The position numbers were made by a program, and so were the translations under genes. Below, piece by piece: positions 9,701 through 17,167 of a stretch of 64,000 nt of DNA. The notes under the pieces are model-generated. The model was given only the letters and a program-made list of their open reading frames with translations, was not told the origin of the DNA and ran no database searches. Source of the stretch: Kocuria turfanensis (lineage in GTDB: Bacteria > Actinomycetota > Actinomycetes > Actinomycetales > Micrococcaceae); contig NZ_CP014480.1 in assembly GCF_001580365.1 (NCBI RefSeq), forward strand, positions 2,999,981 to 3,063,980, written 5' to 3'. Position 1 is the stretch's first letter, and every line of letters starts with the position of its first letter.

Positions 9701-11663
9701 GGACACCCAGACGGAGGACTTCACCGTGGTGGGCGTGGGCGACATGTCCGGGGACGTGTTCGGCAACGGCATGCTGCTCTCCGAGCACATCCGGCTGGTC
9801 GCCGCGTTCGACCACCGCGACATCTTCCTGGACCCGGACCCGGACCCGGCCGTCTCCTACGCCGAGCGCGAGCGGCTCTTCGGCCGCCCGCGCTCCTCGT
9901 GGCAGGACTACGACCGGGAGAAGATCTCCGCGGGCGGGGGGGTGTACTCGCGCACGGTGAAGTCCGTGCCGGTCTCCCCGCAGGTCCGCGAGGCCCTGGG
10001 CCTGCCGGACGGGGTCGAGGAGATGACCCCGATCGAGCTGATCCGCGCGATCCTCACCGCCCCGGCGGACCTGCTCTACAACGGCGGCATCGGCACCTAC
10101 GTGAAGTCGTCGCAGGAGTCCCACACGGACGTGGGGGACAAGGCGAACGACGCGATCCGGGTCGACGGCGCGGACCTGCGGGTCAAGGTGGTGGGCGAGG
10201 GCGGCAACCTCGGCTGCACCCAGCTCGGGCGCGTGGAGGCCGCCCTCGGCGGCGTGCTGCTGAACACGGACGCGATCGACAACTCCGGCGGCGTGGAGTC
10301 CTCCGACCGGGAGGTCAACATCAAGATCCTCGTGGACCGGATGGTCGTGGCCGGGGAGCTGGCCGCCGAGGAGCGGGCCGGGTTCATCGAGGCCATGACG
10401 GACGAGGTGGCCGGTCTCGTGCTCGAGACCAACGTGGCCCAGAACGTGCTGCTGACCACGGAGCGCTCGCGCACCGCCCGGTTCAACGAGTCCTACCTCC
10501 GCTTCATGCACTGGCTCGAGGAGAACGCCGAGCTCGACCGGCAGATCGAGAGCCTGCCCTCGGACGAGGAGCTGCGCCAGCGGGTGACCCGGCTGGGGCT
10601 GGGGATCACCTCCCCGGGGCTGTCCGTGCTCGCGGCCTACGCCAAGATCCAGCTGTTCGAGGCCCTCGTGGACTCCGACCTCGCCGAGGACCCGTGGTTC
10701 GCCCGGGTGCTGGAGGAGTACTTCCCGGCGCAGATCACCGACCGGTTCGGCCGGCTCGTGGACACCCACCCGCTGCGCGCCGAGATCATCTGCACCGTGG
10801 TGGCGAACCGGATGATCAACTACGGCGGGGTCACCTTCGTCCAGCGGGTCATCGACGAGACCGGGGCCTCTCCGGCGGACATCGCCCGGGCGTTCGTCGC
10901 CGCGGTCGAGATCTACGACCTCGAGGACTACGTCCGACGGCACCGGGTCCTGCCCGCGGGAACGCCCGTGGAGCTGTGGGACCGGATGTTCCTGGACATG
11001 CACCGGGTCCTGGACCGCGTGGTGCGCTGGCTCCTCCACCGGCAGGAGACCGCCGACCCGGTCACCGAGGTCATCGAGCGGTACAAGCCGACGGTGGACA
11101 TCCGTTTCCTCGAGGACCGGCTGCTGGGGGAGGACTCCCGCCAGCGGGTCGACTCCCGCGCGGAGGCGGCCGTGCGGCAGGGGGTGCCGGGGCCGCTGGC
11201 CACGGAGTGGTCGCAGCTGCTGGACGCGTTCGCGCTGCTCGACGTCGCCCGTCTGGCGCACGCCTCCGGCACCGGGCTGGACGAGGACGGCAGGATCGAC
11301 GAGGAGCAGATCAAGACCATCGCCAAGGTCTACTTCGAGCTCTACGACCGCTACCGCATGGAGGGCCTGCTCAACCGGATCACGGACCTGCCGCAGGAGA
11401 CCCGCTGGCAGGTGCTGGCCCGCATGGCGATGCGGGAGGACGTCTACGCCACGCTCGTGGCCCTCGCCGACCGGGCGCTCCGGGCACCGGGGCGGACCGC
11501 GCGCGAGAAGGTCGACGCCTGGGAGGAGGCCAACGAGTCCCGCCTGGCGCGGCTGCGCGAGGTGCTCGGGGAGATCGAGGCCGAGGGCCGGGGCGAGCCC
11601 GGGACCGAGCTCGCGTCCCTGTCCGTGGCCCTGCGGACCATGCGCAACGCCCTGGCCGGATAG
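6738..11663 (+). CDS. gdh: NAD-specific glutamate dehydrogenase, large (180-kDa) class
   Basis: The enzyme catalyses oxidative deamination of glutamate to 2-oxoglutarate with NAD. The 1,641 residues match the 180-kDa class described from Streptomyces clavuligerus. The central catalytic portion includes the glycine-rich GPVARGGLRWSDRREDFRTE segment and the KGGFYPKQLP lysine motif, followed by the nucleotide-binding part (VVGVGDMSGDVFGNGML). Long N- and C-terminal regions are helical and charged, as in the family. I chose GTG at 6738 (VAPDQYTIPDEDRTE), the in-frame start that gives family length. The frame is open upstream but reads into arginine-rich shadow. The gene ends 8 bp before a CrtI-like gene. 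Confidence 0.93.
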   Translation: MAPDQYTIPDEDRTETLRVIPQTPQWDGDRAWINEYYRHVPQEDLLARTEEQLRERADHHHEVGRVRAPGEIAVGVRQEDSNSVVFVVTEDVPYLVSTVNAEIAAKWGGARLVIHPVLVATRDEGSHELRELQQVPDFSASASGDTTALPSLANFRASGGTRHVVESWISVELSRTISDETAQQLVDRLSTLLRDVQRVDEDQEQLKARVERLSGELDRLRTLELPGGGHPPMVGPSQDFLRWLIGGNFILMGFKEYDLEETGDGLALVSRPGTGLGLLVEHEGKPHRQQLTGLGREHAREAGTLFVTKANRRSSIHRREYLDYVGVAKYDDEGRIVGEYLVLGLFTRRAYNTPARETPLLKEKLAEVADRFGFLEDSHSARDLMGNIEDYPRDELFHMTADELYDIMRGVMGLDERRQTRLFLRQDHFGRFMSAVVFLPRDRYNTSVRGRIEAELRRTFDAESIDFDARLSASTLARLFFRIRLPYTGQVQSFDRAGLEARLRAAVRSWSEALVRAIHREFPEDLARRHAENWAEAFPDAYRADYEIQEAVEDLQRCEELWGRDPDLPAEVRVVDDPGGVRLNIYLTRSLSLTELLPMLQNLGLTVLDQKPYEVTPADGRHFQLYDFGVRLPEGVDAIGPEDARTEDLIEDTLCAVLSNRSESDSLNRLVLTERLTWRTVAVLRSYVRYLLQLGHSNSFDYIADTLLAFPAVTRGLVEFFDASFNPALDDAVRGSQRDAAQTRLMEALDEVPTLDADKLLRALTEIMAATVRTNVYQHRPTMAFKLNPGRISTAPRPHPMFEIWVWSPRVEGTHLRFGPVARGGLRWSDRREDFRTEVLGLVKAQMVKNSVIVPNGAKGGFYPKQLPDPAVDRDAWVREGREAYKLFIASLLDITDNLVRDETGHDVVVHPEQVVRRDGQDSYLVVAADKGTASFSDTANAISAEYGFWLGDAFASGGSVGYDHKAMGITARGAWESVKRHFFELGVDTQTEDFTVVGVGDMSGDVFGNGMLLSEHIRLVAAFDHRDIFLDPDPDPAVSYAERERLFGRPRSSWQDYDREKISAGGGVYSRTVKSVPVSPQVREALGLPDGVEEMTPIELIRAILTAPADLLYNGGIGTYVKSSQESHTDVGDKANDAIRVDGADLRVKVVGEGGNLGCTQLGRVEAALGGVLLNTDAIDNSGGVESSDREVNIKILVDRMVVAGELAAEERAGFIEAMTDEVAGLVLETNVAQNVLLTTERSRTARFNESYLRFMHWLEENAELDRQIESLPSDEELRQRVTRLGLGITSPGLSVLAAYAKIQLFEALVDSDLAEDPWFARVLEEYFPAQITDRFGRLVDTHPLRAEIICTVVANRMINYGGVTFVQRVIDETGASPADIARAFVAAVEIYDLEDYVRRHRVLPAGTPVELWDRMFLDMHRVLDRVVRWLLHRQETADPVTEVIERYKPTVDIRFLEDRLLGEDSRQRVDSRAEAAVRQGVPGPLATEWSQLLDAFALLDVARLAHASGTGLDEDGRIDEEQIKTIAKVYFELYDRYRMEGLLNRITDLPQETRWQVLARMAMREDVYATLVALADRALRAPGRTAREKVDAWEEANESRLARLREVLGEIEAEGRGEPGTELASLSVALRTMRNALAG

Positions 11664-11671
11664 GCCGGTCG

Positions 11672-13126
11672 GTGGAGGGAGCGGCCGCGGTCGTCGGCGC
11701 GGGGCCCAACGGGCTGGCCGCGGCCGTGGTGCTGGCCCGCGCCGGGCTCGACGTCACGGTGCACGAGGCGGCGGGCGCGCCCGGCGGGGCGGCGCGCTCC
11801 GCCGCCGTGCTCGGCCCCGGCACGGTGGTGGACCTCGGCTCCGCGGTGCACCCCTTCGGGGTGGCCAGCCCGCTGTTCTCGCGGCTGGGCCTGCACCGCC
11901 ACGGGCTGGAGTGGCTGCACCCGCCGGTGGTCGCGGCCCATCCCCTCGACGACGGCCCGCCCGGGCTGCTGCACCGCTCCCTCGAGCGCACCGCCGCGGA
12001 GCTGGGCCCGGACGGCCGGGCCTGGTCGGCCCTGCACCGTGGCGTGGTGGAGCGCTGGGAGCAGACGGTCGAGTCCGCCCTGGGCCCGCTCGTGCGGGTG
12101 CCCGAGCACCCGGCGGCCCTGGCGTCCTTCGGGCTCCGGGCGCCGTGGCCGGCCGCGGCCACGGCGCGGGCGGTGTTCCGCACCGAGCAGGCCCGGGGTC
12201 TGTTCGCCGGGTCCGCGGCGCACGCCGTGCTGCCCCCGCGCCACGTGCTGACCTCCGCGTTCGGCACGCTGTTCGGCGCCGCCGCCCACGCCACGGGCTG
12301 GCCGGTGGCCCGGGGCGGGTCCCAGGCGATCGCCGACGCGCTCGTGGCCGACCTCCGGGAGCACGGGGGCCGGGTGCTGCTGGACCGCCCGGTGACCGAC
12401 CTCGCCCAGGTGCGCCCGGCCGAGCTCGTCCTGCTCGATCTCACGCCCCGGCAGGTGCTGGGCCTGGGCGGGCTCGAGCTGCCGCCCCGGTACCGCCGGG
12501 CGCTGTCCCGCTGGCGCTACGGGACGGCCTGCTACAAGGTCGACCTCCTGCTGGACGGGCCCGTGCCCTGGTGCGACCCACGGGTGGCCCGGGCCGGGAC
12601 GGTGCACGTGGGCGGGACGCTCGCCCAGATCGGGGCCGCGGAGTCCCAGGCCCGCGCGGGACGGCTCCCGGAGCGGCCGTTCGTCCTGGTGGCCCAGCAG
12701 GGGGCCGCGGACCCGTCCCGGGCACCCGCGGGACAGCAGGTGCTGTGGGCCTACGCCCACGTCCCGCACGGCTGTGACGACCCGCGGGCGGGGGAGCGGG
12801 TGCTCGACCAGCTGGAGCGCTTCGCCCCCGGCGTCCGCGACCGGATCCTCGCCCGGGTCGACACCCCGCCGTCCGGGCTGCAGGCGTGGAACGCCAACCT
12901 GGTGGGCGGCGACATCGGCGGGGGCGCCCTGGACGGGCTGCAGCAGGTCTTCCGGCCCGTCGTGCAGGCCGACCCCTACGCCACCGGCGTGCCCGGGGTC
13001 TTCCTGTGCTCCTCCTCGACCCCGCCCGGCGGCGGGGTGCACGGGATGGCCGGCTACCACGCGGCCCGCCGCGCCCTGACGGGCCTGGCCCGCGACCGGC
13101 GCCGCACCGGCGGGCAGACCGGCTGA
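11672..13126 (+). CDS. CrtI/phytoene desaturase-like FAD oxidoreductase
   Basis: The 484-residue flavoprotein begins almost directly with the dinucleotide-binding motif VVGAGPNGLAAAVVLARAG. It ends with the C-terminal FAD motif (CSSSTPPGGGVHGMAGYHAA) shared by carotenoid desaturases and the related NAD(P)/FAD-dependent oxidoreductases. No carotenoid gene lies nearby, so a polyene substrate is not implied; many members are uncharacterised amine or retinol oxidoreductase relatives. GTG at 11672 is 8 bp after the GDH stop, suggesting co-transcription. The ribosome binding site is poor, so the start is less certain than the frame. Confidence 0.75.
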   Translation: MEGAAAVVGAGPNGLAAAVVLARAGLDVTVHEAAGAPGGAARSAAVLGPGTVVDLGSAVHPFGVASPLFSRLGLHRHGLEWLHPPVVAAHPLDDGPPGLLHRSLERTAAELGPDGRAWSALHRGVVERWEQTVESALGPLVRVPEHPAALASFGLRAPWPAAATARAVFRTEQARGLFAGSAAHAVLPPRHVLTSAFGTLFGAAAHATGWPVARGGSQAIADALVADLREHGGRVLLDRPVTDLAQVRPAELVLLDLTPRQVLGLGGLELPPRYRRALSRWRYGTACYKVDLLLDGPVPWCDPRVARAGTVHVGGTLAQIGAAESQARAGRLPERPFVLVAQQGAADPSRAPAGQQVLWAYAHVPHGCDDPRAGERVLDQLERFAPGVRDRILARVDTPPSGLQAWNANLVGGDIGGGALDGLQQVFRPVVQADPYATGVPGVFLCSSSTPPGGGVHGMAGYHAARRALTGLARDRRRTGGQTG

Positions 13127-13166
13127 GCGCACCGGCTCGCCGGACCGGACGGGAGAAGCGGCGCAC

Positions 13167-13231
13167 CGGGCGGAGGAGCCGGGCGGAGCAGTCGGCCGGA
13201 GCAGTCGGGCGGAGCAGTCGGGCGGAGGAGC
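13167..13231. repeat. Five tandem copies of a 13-bp repeat
   Basis: Unit CGGGCGGAGCAGT occurs five times with one to three changes per copy, followed by a decayed sixth. It fills the gap between the convergent CrtI-like and lytic transglycosylase genes. Confidence 0.85.
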
Positions 13232-13255
13232 CGGGCGGCGGGGCGGTGCGGGGCC

Positions 13256-13882
13256 TCAGCCGCAGGCGCACACCCCGGCGTAGGTGGTGTCCGCCAGCTC
13301 ACGGATCCGCGTCACGTAGCCCCGGGTCTCCGCGAACGGGGGGATCCCCCCGTGCCGCAGCACCGCGGTGGGCCCGGCGTTGTAGGCCGCCAGCACCAGG
13401 TCGATCTCCTCCTCGGCCGTGGCCGGCTCGAGGCCGCCGACCATCCGCCGGAGGTCCTTCAGGTACCGGCCCTGGGCGCGGATGGCGTCGCGCGGGTCGA
13501 AGGGGTCTCCCCGCCCGTACCGCGCCCACGTCCGGGGCATGAACTGGGCGAGGCCCCGGGCCCCGGCCGGGCTCACGGCCCGGGGGTCCCAGCGGCTCTC
13601 GACGTCGAGCTGGGCGGCCACGATCTGCGGCGGCAGCCCGGAGAGCTCGGCGGCGGCCAGGACGTCCTCACCCCACGGCTCGGGCACGGGAGCGGTGCGG
13701 CTCGGCGCGCCGGTCCCGGGGGCGCCCGGGCCGCGGTCGGAGGTGTTGGCGTGGATCAGTCCTCCCGTGCCGATCAGCAGCAGCAGCACCGAGGCCAGCA
13801 GGAACCACGAGGAGCTGCGCGCGGGGCGCTCCTCGGGCTGCTCGGCGTCCGGGCGTGCCGGCCGCAGGACGGTGGTGGACAT
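13256..13882 (-). CDS. Membrane-anchored lytic transglycosylase (SLT domain)
   Basis: The product cleaves peptidoglycan glycan strands. The 208 residues begin with a charged tail and one membrane segment (SWFLLASVLLLLIGTGGLI, about residues 24-43), which anchors it with the catalytic domain outside. The soluble-lytic-transglycosylase fold follows: catalytic Glu in QLDVESRWDP, then GARGLAQFMPRTW, then LAAYNAGP. The C-terminus ends in a C-A-C motif that may form a disulfide. A likely -10 lies 7 nt before the ATG. Transcribed alone and convergent with the gene on its right-hand end. Confidence 0.88.
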   Translation of the reverse strand: MSTTVLRPARPDAEQPEERPARSSSWFLLASVLLLLIGTGGLIHANTSDRGPGAPGTGAPSRTAPVPEPWGEDVLAAAELSGLPPQIVAAQLDVESRWDPRAVSPAGARGLAQFMPRTWARYGRGDPFDPRDAIRAQGRYLKDLRRMVGGLEPATAEEEIDLVLAAYNAGPTAVLRHGGIPPFAETRGYVTRIRELADTTYAGVCACG

Positions 13883-13889
13883 CCGTCCC

Positions 13890-13895
13890 AGGCTA
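13890..13895 (-). promoter_or_regulatory. -10 hexamer, likely leaderless transcript
   Basis: TAGCCT on the minus strand ends 7 nt before the ATG at 13882 of the lytic transglycosylase. Confidence 0.4.
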
Positions 13896-13953
13896 GGAGC
13901 GCCGGCGCGGGCGGGTCTGCGGCCTCTTGGGGGGACAGCGGGCAGGGACCGCC

Positions 13954-13959
13954 TACGAT
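13954..13959 (+). promoter_or_regulatory. -10 hexamer, likely leaderless transcript
   Basis: TACGAT ends 6 nt before the GTG at 13966. The remaining AGGA is too close to act as a ribosome binding site. Confidence 0.45.
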
Positions 13960-13965
13960 GAGGAC

Positions 13966-14466
13966 GTGACCGCCGAGATCATCGCGACCCTCATCACCGC
14001 CGTCCTGCTCGTCGTCGGGTGCCTCGGCGTCATCGTCCCGGTCCTGCCGGGCTCGATCCTCATCGTCGTGGGGCTGCTGGTCTGGGCGCTCACCGTGCAG
14101 GCGGTGGAGGGCTGGACGGTGCTGGCCGTCGGCTCCGTGCTGGCGCTCACCGGGATGGCCGCGAGCGCGGTGCTCACCGGCGCCCGGCTCAAGCAGCGGC
14201 AGATCCCCAACCGCTCCCTGCTGTACGCGGCGGCGGGCGCCGTGGTGGGGCTGTTCGTGATCCCGGTCGTGGGGATCTTCGTGGGCTTCTTCGTCGGCCT
14301 GCTGCTGAGCGAGACCGCCCGCCAGCGCGACCTGCGCACCGCCCTGGACTCCAGCTGGGTGGCCCTCAAGGCCGCGGGCCTGGGCATCGTGGTCGAGTTC
14401 GGCTGCGCGCTCGCCGCCTCCAGCGTGTTCGTCCTGGGCGCTCTGGTCCTCTTCCTCACCGCCTGA
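13966..14466 (+). CDS. DUF456 membrane protein
   Basis: The 166-residue protein has about five hydrophobic segments and the DUF456 hallmarks: a VLLVVGCLGVIVPVLPGS start, and glycine-rich pairs (GAVVGLFVIPVVGIFVGFFVG) in the middle. The function of the family is unknown. GTG at 13966 gives the normal family length. A strong hairpin follows, shared with the convergent moeA. Confidence 0.75.
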   Translation: MTAEIIATLITAVLLVVGCLGVIVPVLPGSILIVVGLLVWALTVQAVEGWTVLAVGSVLALTGMAASAVLTGARLKQRQIPNRSLLYAAAGAVVGLFVIPVVGIFVGFFVGLLLSETARQRDLRTALDSSWVALKAAGLGIVVEFGCALAASSVFVLGALVLFLTA

Positions 14467-14542
14467 GCGGTTCCGCCGCCCGCGGCGAGGAAGCCGAACC
14501 TGCCGAGCGCACCGCGCACCCGGGAGGACCTCAGGGCGGAGC

Positions 14543-14574
14543 GAGGGCCCGGGCACCCTCGTGCCCGGGCCCTC
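14543..14574. terminator. Bidirectional terminator
   Basis: GAGGGCCCGGGCAC and GTGCCCGGGCCCTC form a perfect 14-bp stem with a 4-nt loop, between the DUF456 gene and the convergent moeA. Confidence 0.8.
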
Positions 14575-14593
14575 TCGTCCCTCCGGCCGCGGC

Positions 14594-15958
14594 TCAGCGC
14601 CAGGGCAGGGGCACGACCTCGACGTCCTGCCCGGCGGCCACTCCGCCCGGGGGCACCACGATGATGACGTCCGCGTGCGCGAGCCCGCGCAGCATGTTCG
14701 CGCCGACCCGGTCCCGCGGGGCGACCTTCCCGTCCTGCAGGTAGCCGGGCACCAGGGCGGTCACCTTCTGGCCCGGCAGCTCCTCGGCCGCGGGCAGCGC
14801 GCGCGTGGCCGGGGCCGGGTCGCCGTGCAGCTTGGCCAGCAGCGGCTGGGCCACCGTGAACATGCTCGTCATGGCCGCCAGCGGATTCCCCGGCAGCCCG
14901 ACGACGAACGGCCCGTCCTCGGGCAGGCGGGCGAGGAACGTGGGGTGGCCCGGGCGCTGGGCGAGCCCGTCGAGGAGGAACACCGCCCCGAGCTCCTCCA
15001 GCGCGGAGCGCACGTGATCGGCGTCGGAGTGCCCGGTCCCGCCGGTGGTGATGACCACCTCGGTGCGGGCGTCGAGCACCGAGGCCATGCCGGAGGGCGC
15101 CTCGGTGAGGGCCGAGAGCATCGCCTTGGCGGTGTCCTCCACACGCCGCAGCTGGTCCACGGACCCGCCCAGCATCTCCACGAAGGTGGGCAGCTGCGGG
15201 CCGAAGGCGTCACGGACCTGGCCGGGCTCGGGGATCCCGTCCTCGACCACCTCGCTGCCGGTCAGCAGGATGGTCACGCGCGGGCGGCGGCGGACGGGGA
15301 GCATGTCGTGGCCGCTGATCGCTGCGAAGGCGATGTGCGCCGGGTTGAGCAGGCACTGGCCGCGCAGGATGACGTCCCCGGCGGCCACCTCCTCGCCGGT
15401 GCGGCGGATGTTCTGCCCGTAGGGGATGTCCTCGGCCGAGGGGGCGTGGGCGGCGATGGTCAGCACCGTGCCCTCCTCGGACAGGTGCGCGTACTCGTCC
15501 CGCAGCACCGCCCGGGCACCGGCGGGGACGAGCCCGCCGGTGACGATGCGCGTGGCCTGCCCCGGCTCCAGGTTGAGCACCGGGCGGTAGAGCTCCTTCG
15601 GGGGGATCGTGAGCATCTTGCGGGGGTCGGTCTCCACGGGCTCCGGGAAGACCACGGTCCACGGCTGAGGGCCGGCCACCGCGTAGCCGTCCATGGCGGA
15701 GGAGGCGTAGTGCGGCACGGGGATCGGTGCGGTGACGTCCTCGGCGAGGACCCCCCCGAGGGCCTCCTGCAGGGGCAGCCAGTGGCTGGGCAGGGCGGTG
15801 GCCACCTCGTAGGAGAACTGCCGGGCGCGGTGCCACTCGGCGTCCTGGATGGTCTCGACCTCCACGGGCGCGGGCGCGGGGGCGTCGTCGTCGTCGATGA
15901 CGGGCAGCGCGTGCGTGTAGGGGCTGTTGGTGTCGTGGGGCAGGGGCAGTCCGGACAT
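14594..15958 (-). CDS. moeA: Molybdopterin molybdotransferase, MoeA/Glp type (copy 1)
   Basis: The enzyme inserts molybdate into adenylylated molybdopterin. The 454-residue protein has an acidic N-terminal extension of about 45 residues, then the MoeA core with SSAMDGYAV, the MoCF-like TTGGTGHSDADHV motif and FVVGLPGNPLAA. It is the last gene of a five-gene minus-strand run (moaA, moaD, mobA, DUF6457, moeA). Its ATG overlaps the stop of the DUF6457 gene (TGATG). A second MoeA lies at 18907. The GTGHSDAD version of the motif differs from the SGGVSEGAYE of copy 2, so the two copies are diverged and may have separate roles. Confidence 0.9.
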   Translation of the reverse strand: MSGLPLPHDTNSPYTHALPVIDDDDAPAPAPVEVETIQDAEWHRARQFSYEVATALPSHWLPLQEALGGVLAEDVTAPIPVPHYASSAMDGYAVAGPQPWTVVFPEPVETDPRKMLTIPPKELYRPVLNLEPGQATRIVTGGLVPAGARAVLRDEYAHLSEEGTVLTIAAHAPSAEDIPYGQNIRRTGEEVAAGDVILRGQCLLNPAHIAFAAISGHDMLPVRRRPRVTILLTGSEVVEDGIPEPGQVRDAFGPQLPTFVEMLGGSVDQLRRVEDTAKAMLSALTEAPSGMASVLDARTEVVITTGGTGHSDADHVRSALEELGAVFLLDGLAQRPGHPTFLARLPEDGPFVVGLPGNPLAAMTSMFTVAQPLLAKLHGDPAPATRALPAAEELPGQKVTALVPGYLQDGKVAPRDRVGANMLRGLAHADVIIVVPPGGVAAGQDVEVVPLPWR

Positions 15959-16254
15959 CAGTTCTCCTCGGGAGTTCGGCGGGCGGCGGGGACGAGGTCG
16001 CCGACGGTGCGGAGGGCGCGGCGCAGCGCATCGTGCTCCTCCTCGCCCGCGGCGACCGCCCGGGCCACGTGGTAGCCCAGCAGGTAGGCGGTGGGCGGGA
16101 CGGCCGGCCGCACGGTGCTGTGGGCCACCCGCCCGGTGAGGCCCAGCACGGCGTCCAGCGGGAGCTCGGTGTCGGGGACGTCCAGGGCGGCGCGCACCGC
16201 CGCGAGCCAGCGCTCGAGCGTCTCGTGCTCCGCCGGGCTCAGGTCCTTGGGCAT
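15958..16254 (-). CDS. DUF6457 protein of the molybdenum cofactor run
   Basis: This 98-residue, mostly helical protein resembles DUF6457, a domain found alone beside or fused to MobA-like nucleotidyltransferases in actinobacterial molybdenum cofactor loci. Here it stands between mobA (39 bp upstream) and moeA (overlapping by one base), which supports a role in cofactor maturation. Its exact function is unknown. The C-terminal half holds a conserved-looking AYLLGYHVARAVAAG helix. Confidence 0.7.
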   Translation of the reverse strand: MPKDLSPAEHETLERWLAAVRAALDVPDTELPLDAVLGLTGRVAHSTVRPAVPPTAYLLGYHVARAVAAGEEEHDALRRALRTVGDLVPAARRTPEEN

Positions 16255-16293
16255 GCCGTGCTCCTCCCGGGCGGTGGGGCCGCCCGTTCGTGG

Positions 16294-16887
16294 TCAGGTC
16301 AGGTGGTGCCTCCGCACATCGTCCCACGTATCCACGTCCGCGGTGGCGTCCTCGGCCACGGTGACGTCGTGCAGGCCGAGGTGTCGCACGAAGGAGAACA
16401 CCGAGCGGTCCGTGGGGTCCTGGCCCGCGTACGCGGCGCGCAGCGCCTCCGTGCGGTACAGGGCCGCGAGGGGCTGGCGGCGGCCGTCGGGCGGGACACT
16501 GACGTGCCCGTCCGTCCCGGGCACGCTCCTCGTGGCCTCCAGCAGCAGCGGGACGGCACGTGCCACCCCGGGCATGTCGCAGGCCAGGACCAGGGTCCAC
16601 GGCGTCCCGGGCAGCGTCTCCAGGGCGCGCAGGCCCGCCGCGATGCCTGCGGCCGGTCCGGAGAACGGCGGGTCCTCCCGGGCCCGCAGCACGCCCGCGG
16701 GAACGGCGAGCTCCGCGGGCCCGACGACGACGACCCCGGTCGCCTCCCGGACCGCGTCCAGGGTGAGCTCCACGAGGGTGCGCCCGCCCTGCCGCAGGCC
16801 CGCCTTCGGCCGTCCGCCCAGCCGGGAGGAGCGCCCGCCGGCCAGGACCACGGCGGAGAAGACCGGGCCCGGGCCCGGGGCGCTCAC
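16294..16887 (-). CDS. mobA: Molybdenum cofactor guanylyltransferase (MobA-like)
   Basis: The 197-residue product belongs to the MobA-like NTP transferases. It shows the nucleotide-binding signature AVVLAGGRSSRLGGRPKAGL at the N-terminus and the metal-binding Asp in LVLACDMPGVARA. It probably attaches GMP (or CMP) to molybdopterin to make the dinucleotide cofactor. It starts 4 bp after the moaD stop and is part of the minus-strand cofactor run. GMP versus CMP transfer cannot be decided from sequence alone. Confidence 0.82.
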   Translation of the reverse strand: MSAPGPGPVFSAVVLAGGRSSRLGGRPKAGLRQGGRTLVELTLDAVREATGVVVVGPAELAVPAGVLRAREDPPFSGPAAGIAAGLRALETLPGTPWTLVLACDMPGVARAVPLLLEATRSVPGTDGHVSVPPDGRRQPLAALYRTEALRAAYAGQDPTDRSVFSFVRHLGLHDVTVAEDATADVDTWDDVRRHHLT

Positions 16888-16891
16888 CGGC

Positions 16892-17161
16892 TCACCCGCC
16901 GGAGAAGGGCGGCAGGACGTCGAGCACGGACGTGTCGGTGAGCACGGTGGCCGGGTCGGGGCAGGCCACCCCGTCGAGCAGGAAGCTGGAGCGGGCCAGC
17001 ACCTGGGCCAGCGGGGGCTGCCCGGGCGGGGGCTGCGGGTGGGCCCGGACCAGCAGGGCCTCCACGTCCCGGCGGGTGCAGGGCCGGTCGGCAGGAACCG
17101 CCACGGTCTCGGTGTCGGTGCCGGCGGCGGCCCGGGCGGCGGCGAAGTAGCGGATCAGCAC
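16892..17161 (-). CDS. moaD: Molybdopterin synthase small subunit MoaD
   Basis: The 89-residue beta-grasp protein starts MLIRYFAAARAAAG and ends LPPFSGG. The terminal Gly-Gly is the residue pair that is adenylylated by MoeB/MoeZ and thiocarboxylated to donate sulfur in molybdopterin synthase. Its partner MoaE is encoded in the second cofactor block at 23259. The gene sits 6 bp from moaA and 4 bp from mobA. Confidence 0.88.
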   Translation of the reverse strand: MLIRYFAAARAAAGTDTETVAVPADRPCTRRDVEALLVRAHPQPPPGQPPLAQVLARSSFLLDGVACPDPATVLTDTSVLDVLPPFSGG

Positions 17162-17167
17162 CCCCGC

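Noticed and set aside
5841..11261. 1,806-codon minus-strand open frame
   Set aside because: It is fully antisense to the NAD-GDH gene, whose motifs are convincing. The frame has no family motif and is a third-position GC artefact.
6812..11671. Long plus-frame extension of the CrtI-like gene
   Set aside because: The frame is open through GDH, but the flavoprotein begins at its FAD motif. The upstream part is shadow sequence.
13127..13255. CRISPR array
   Set aside because: The units are contiguous 13-bp repeats without spacers, so it is a tandem repeat.
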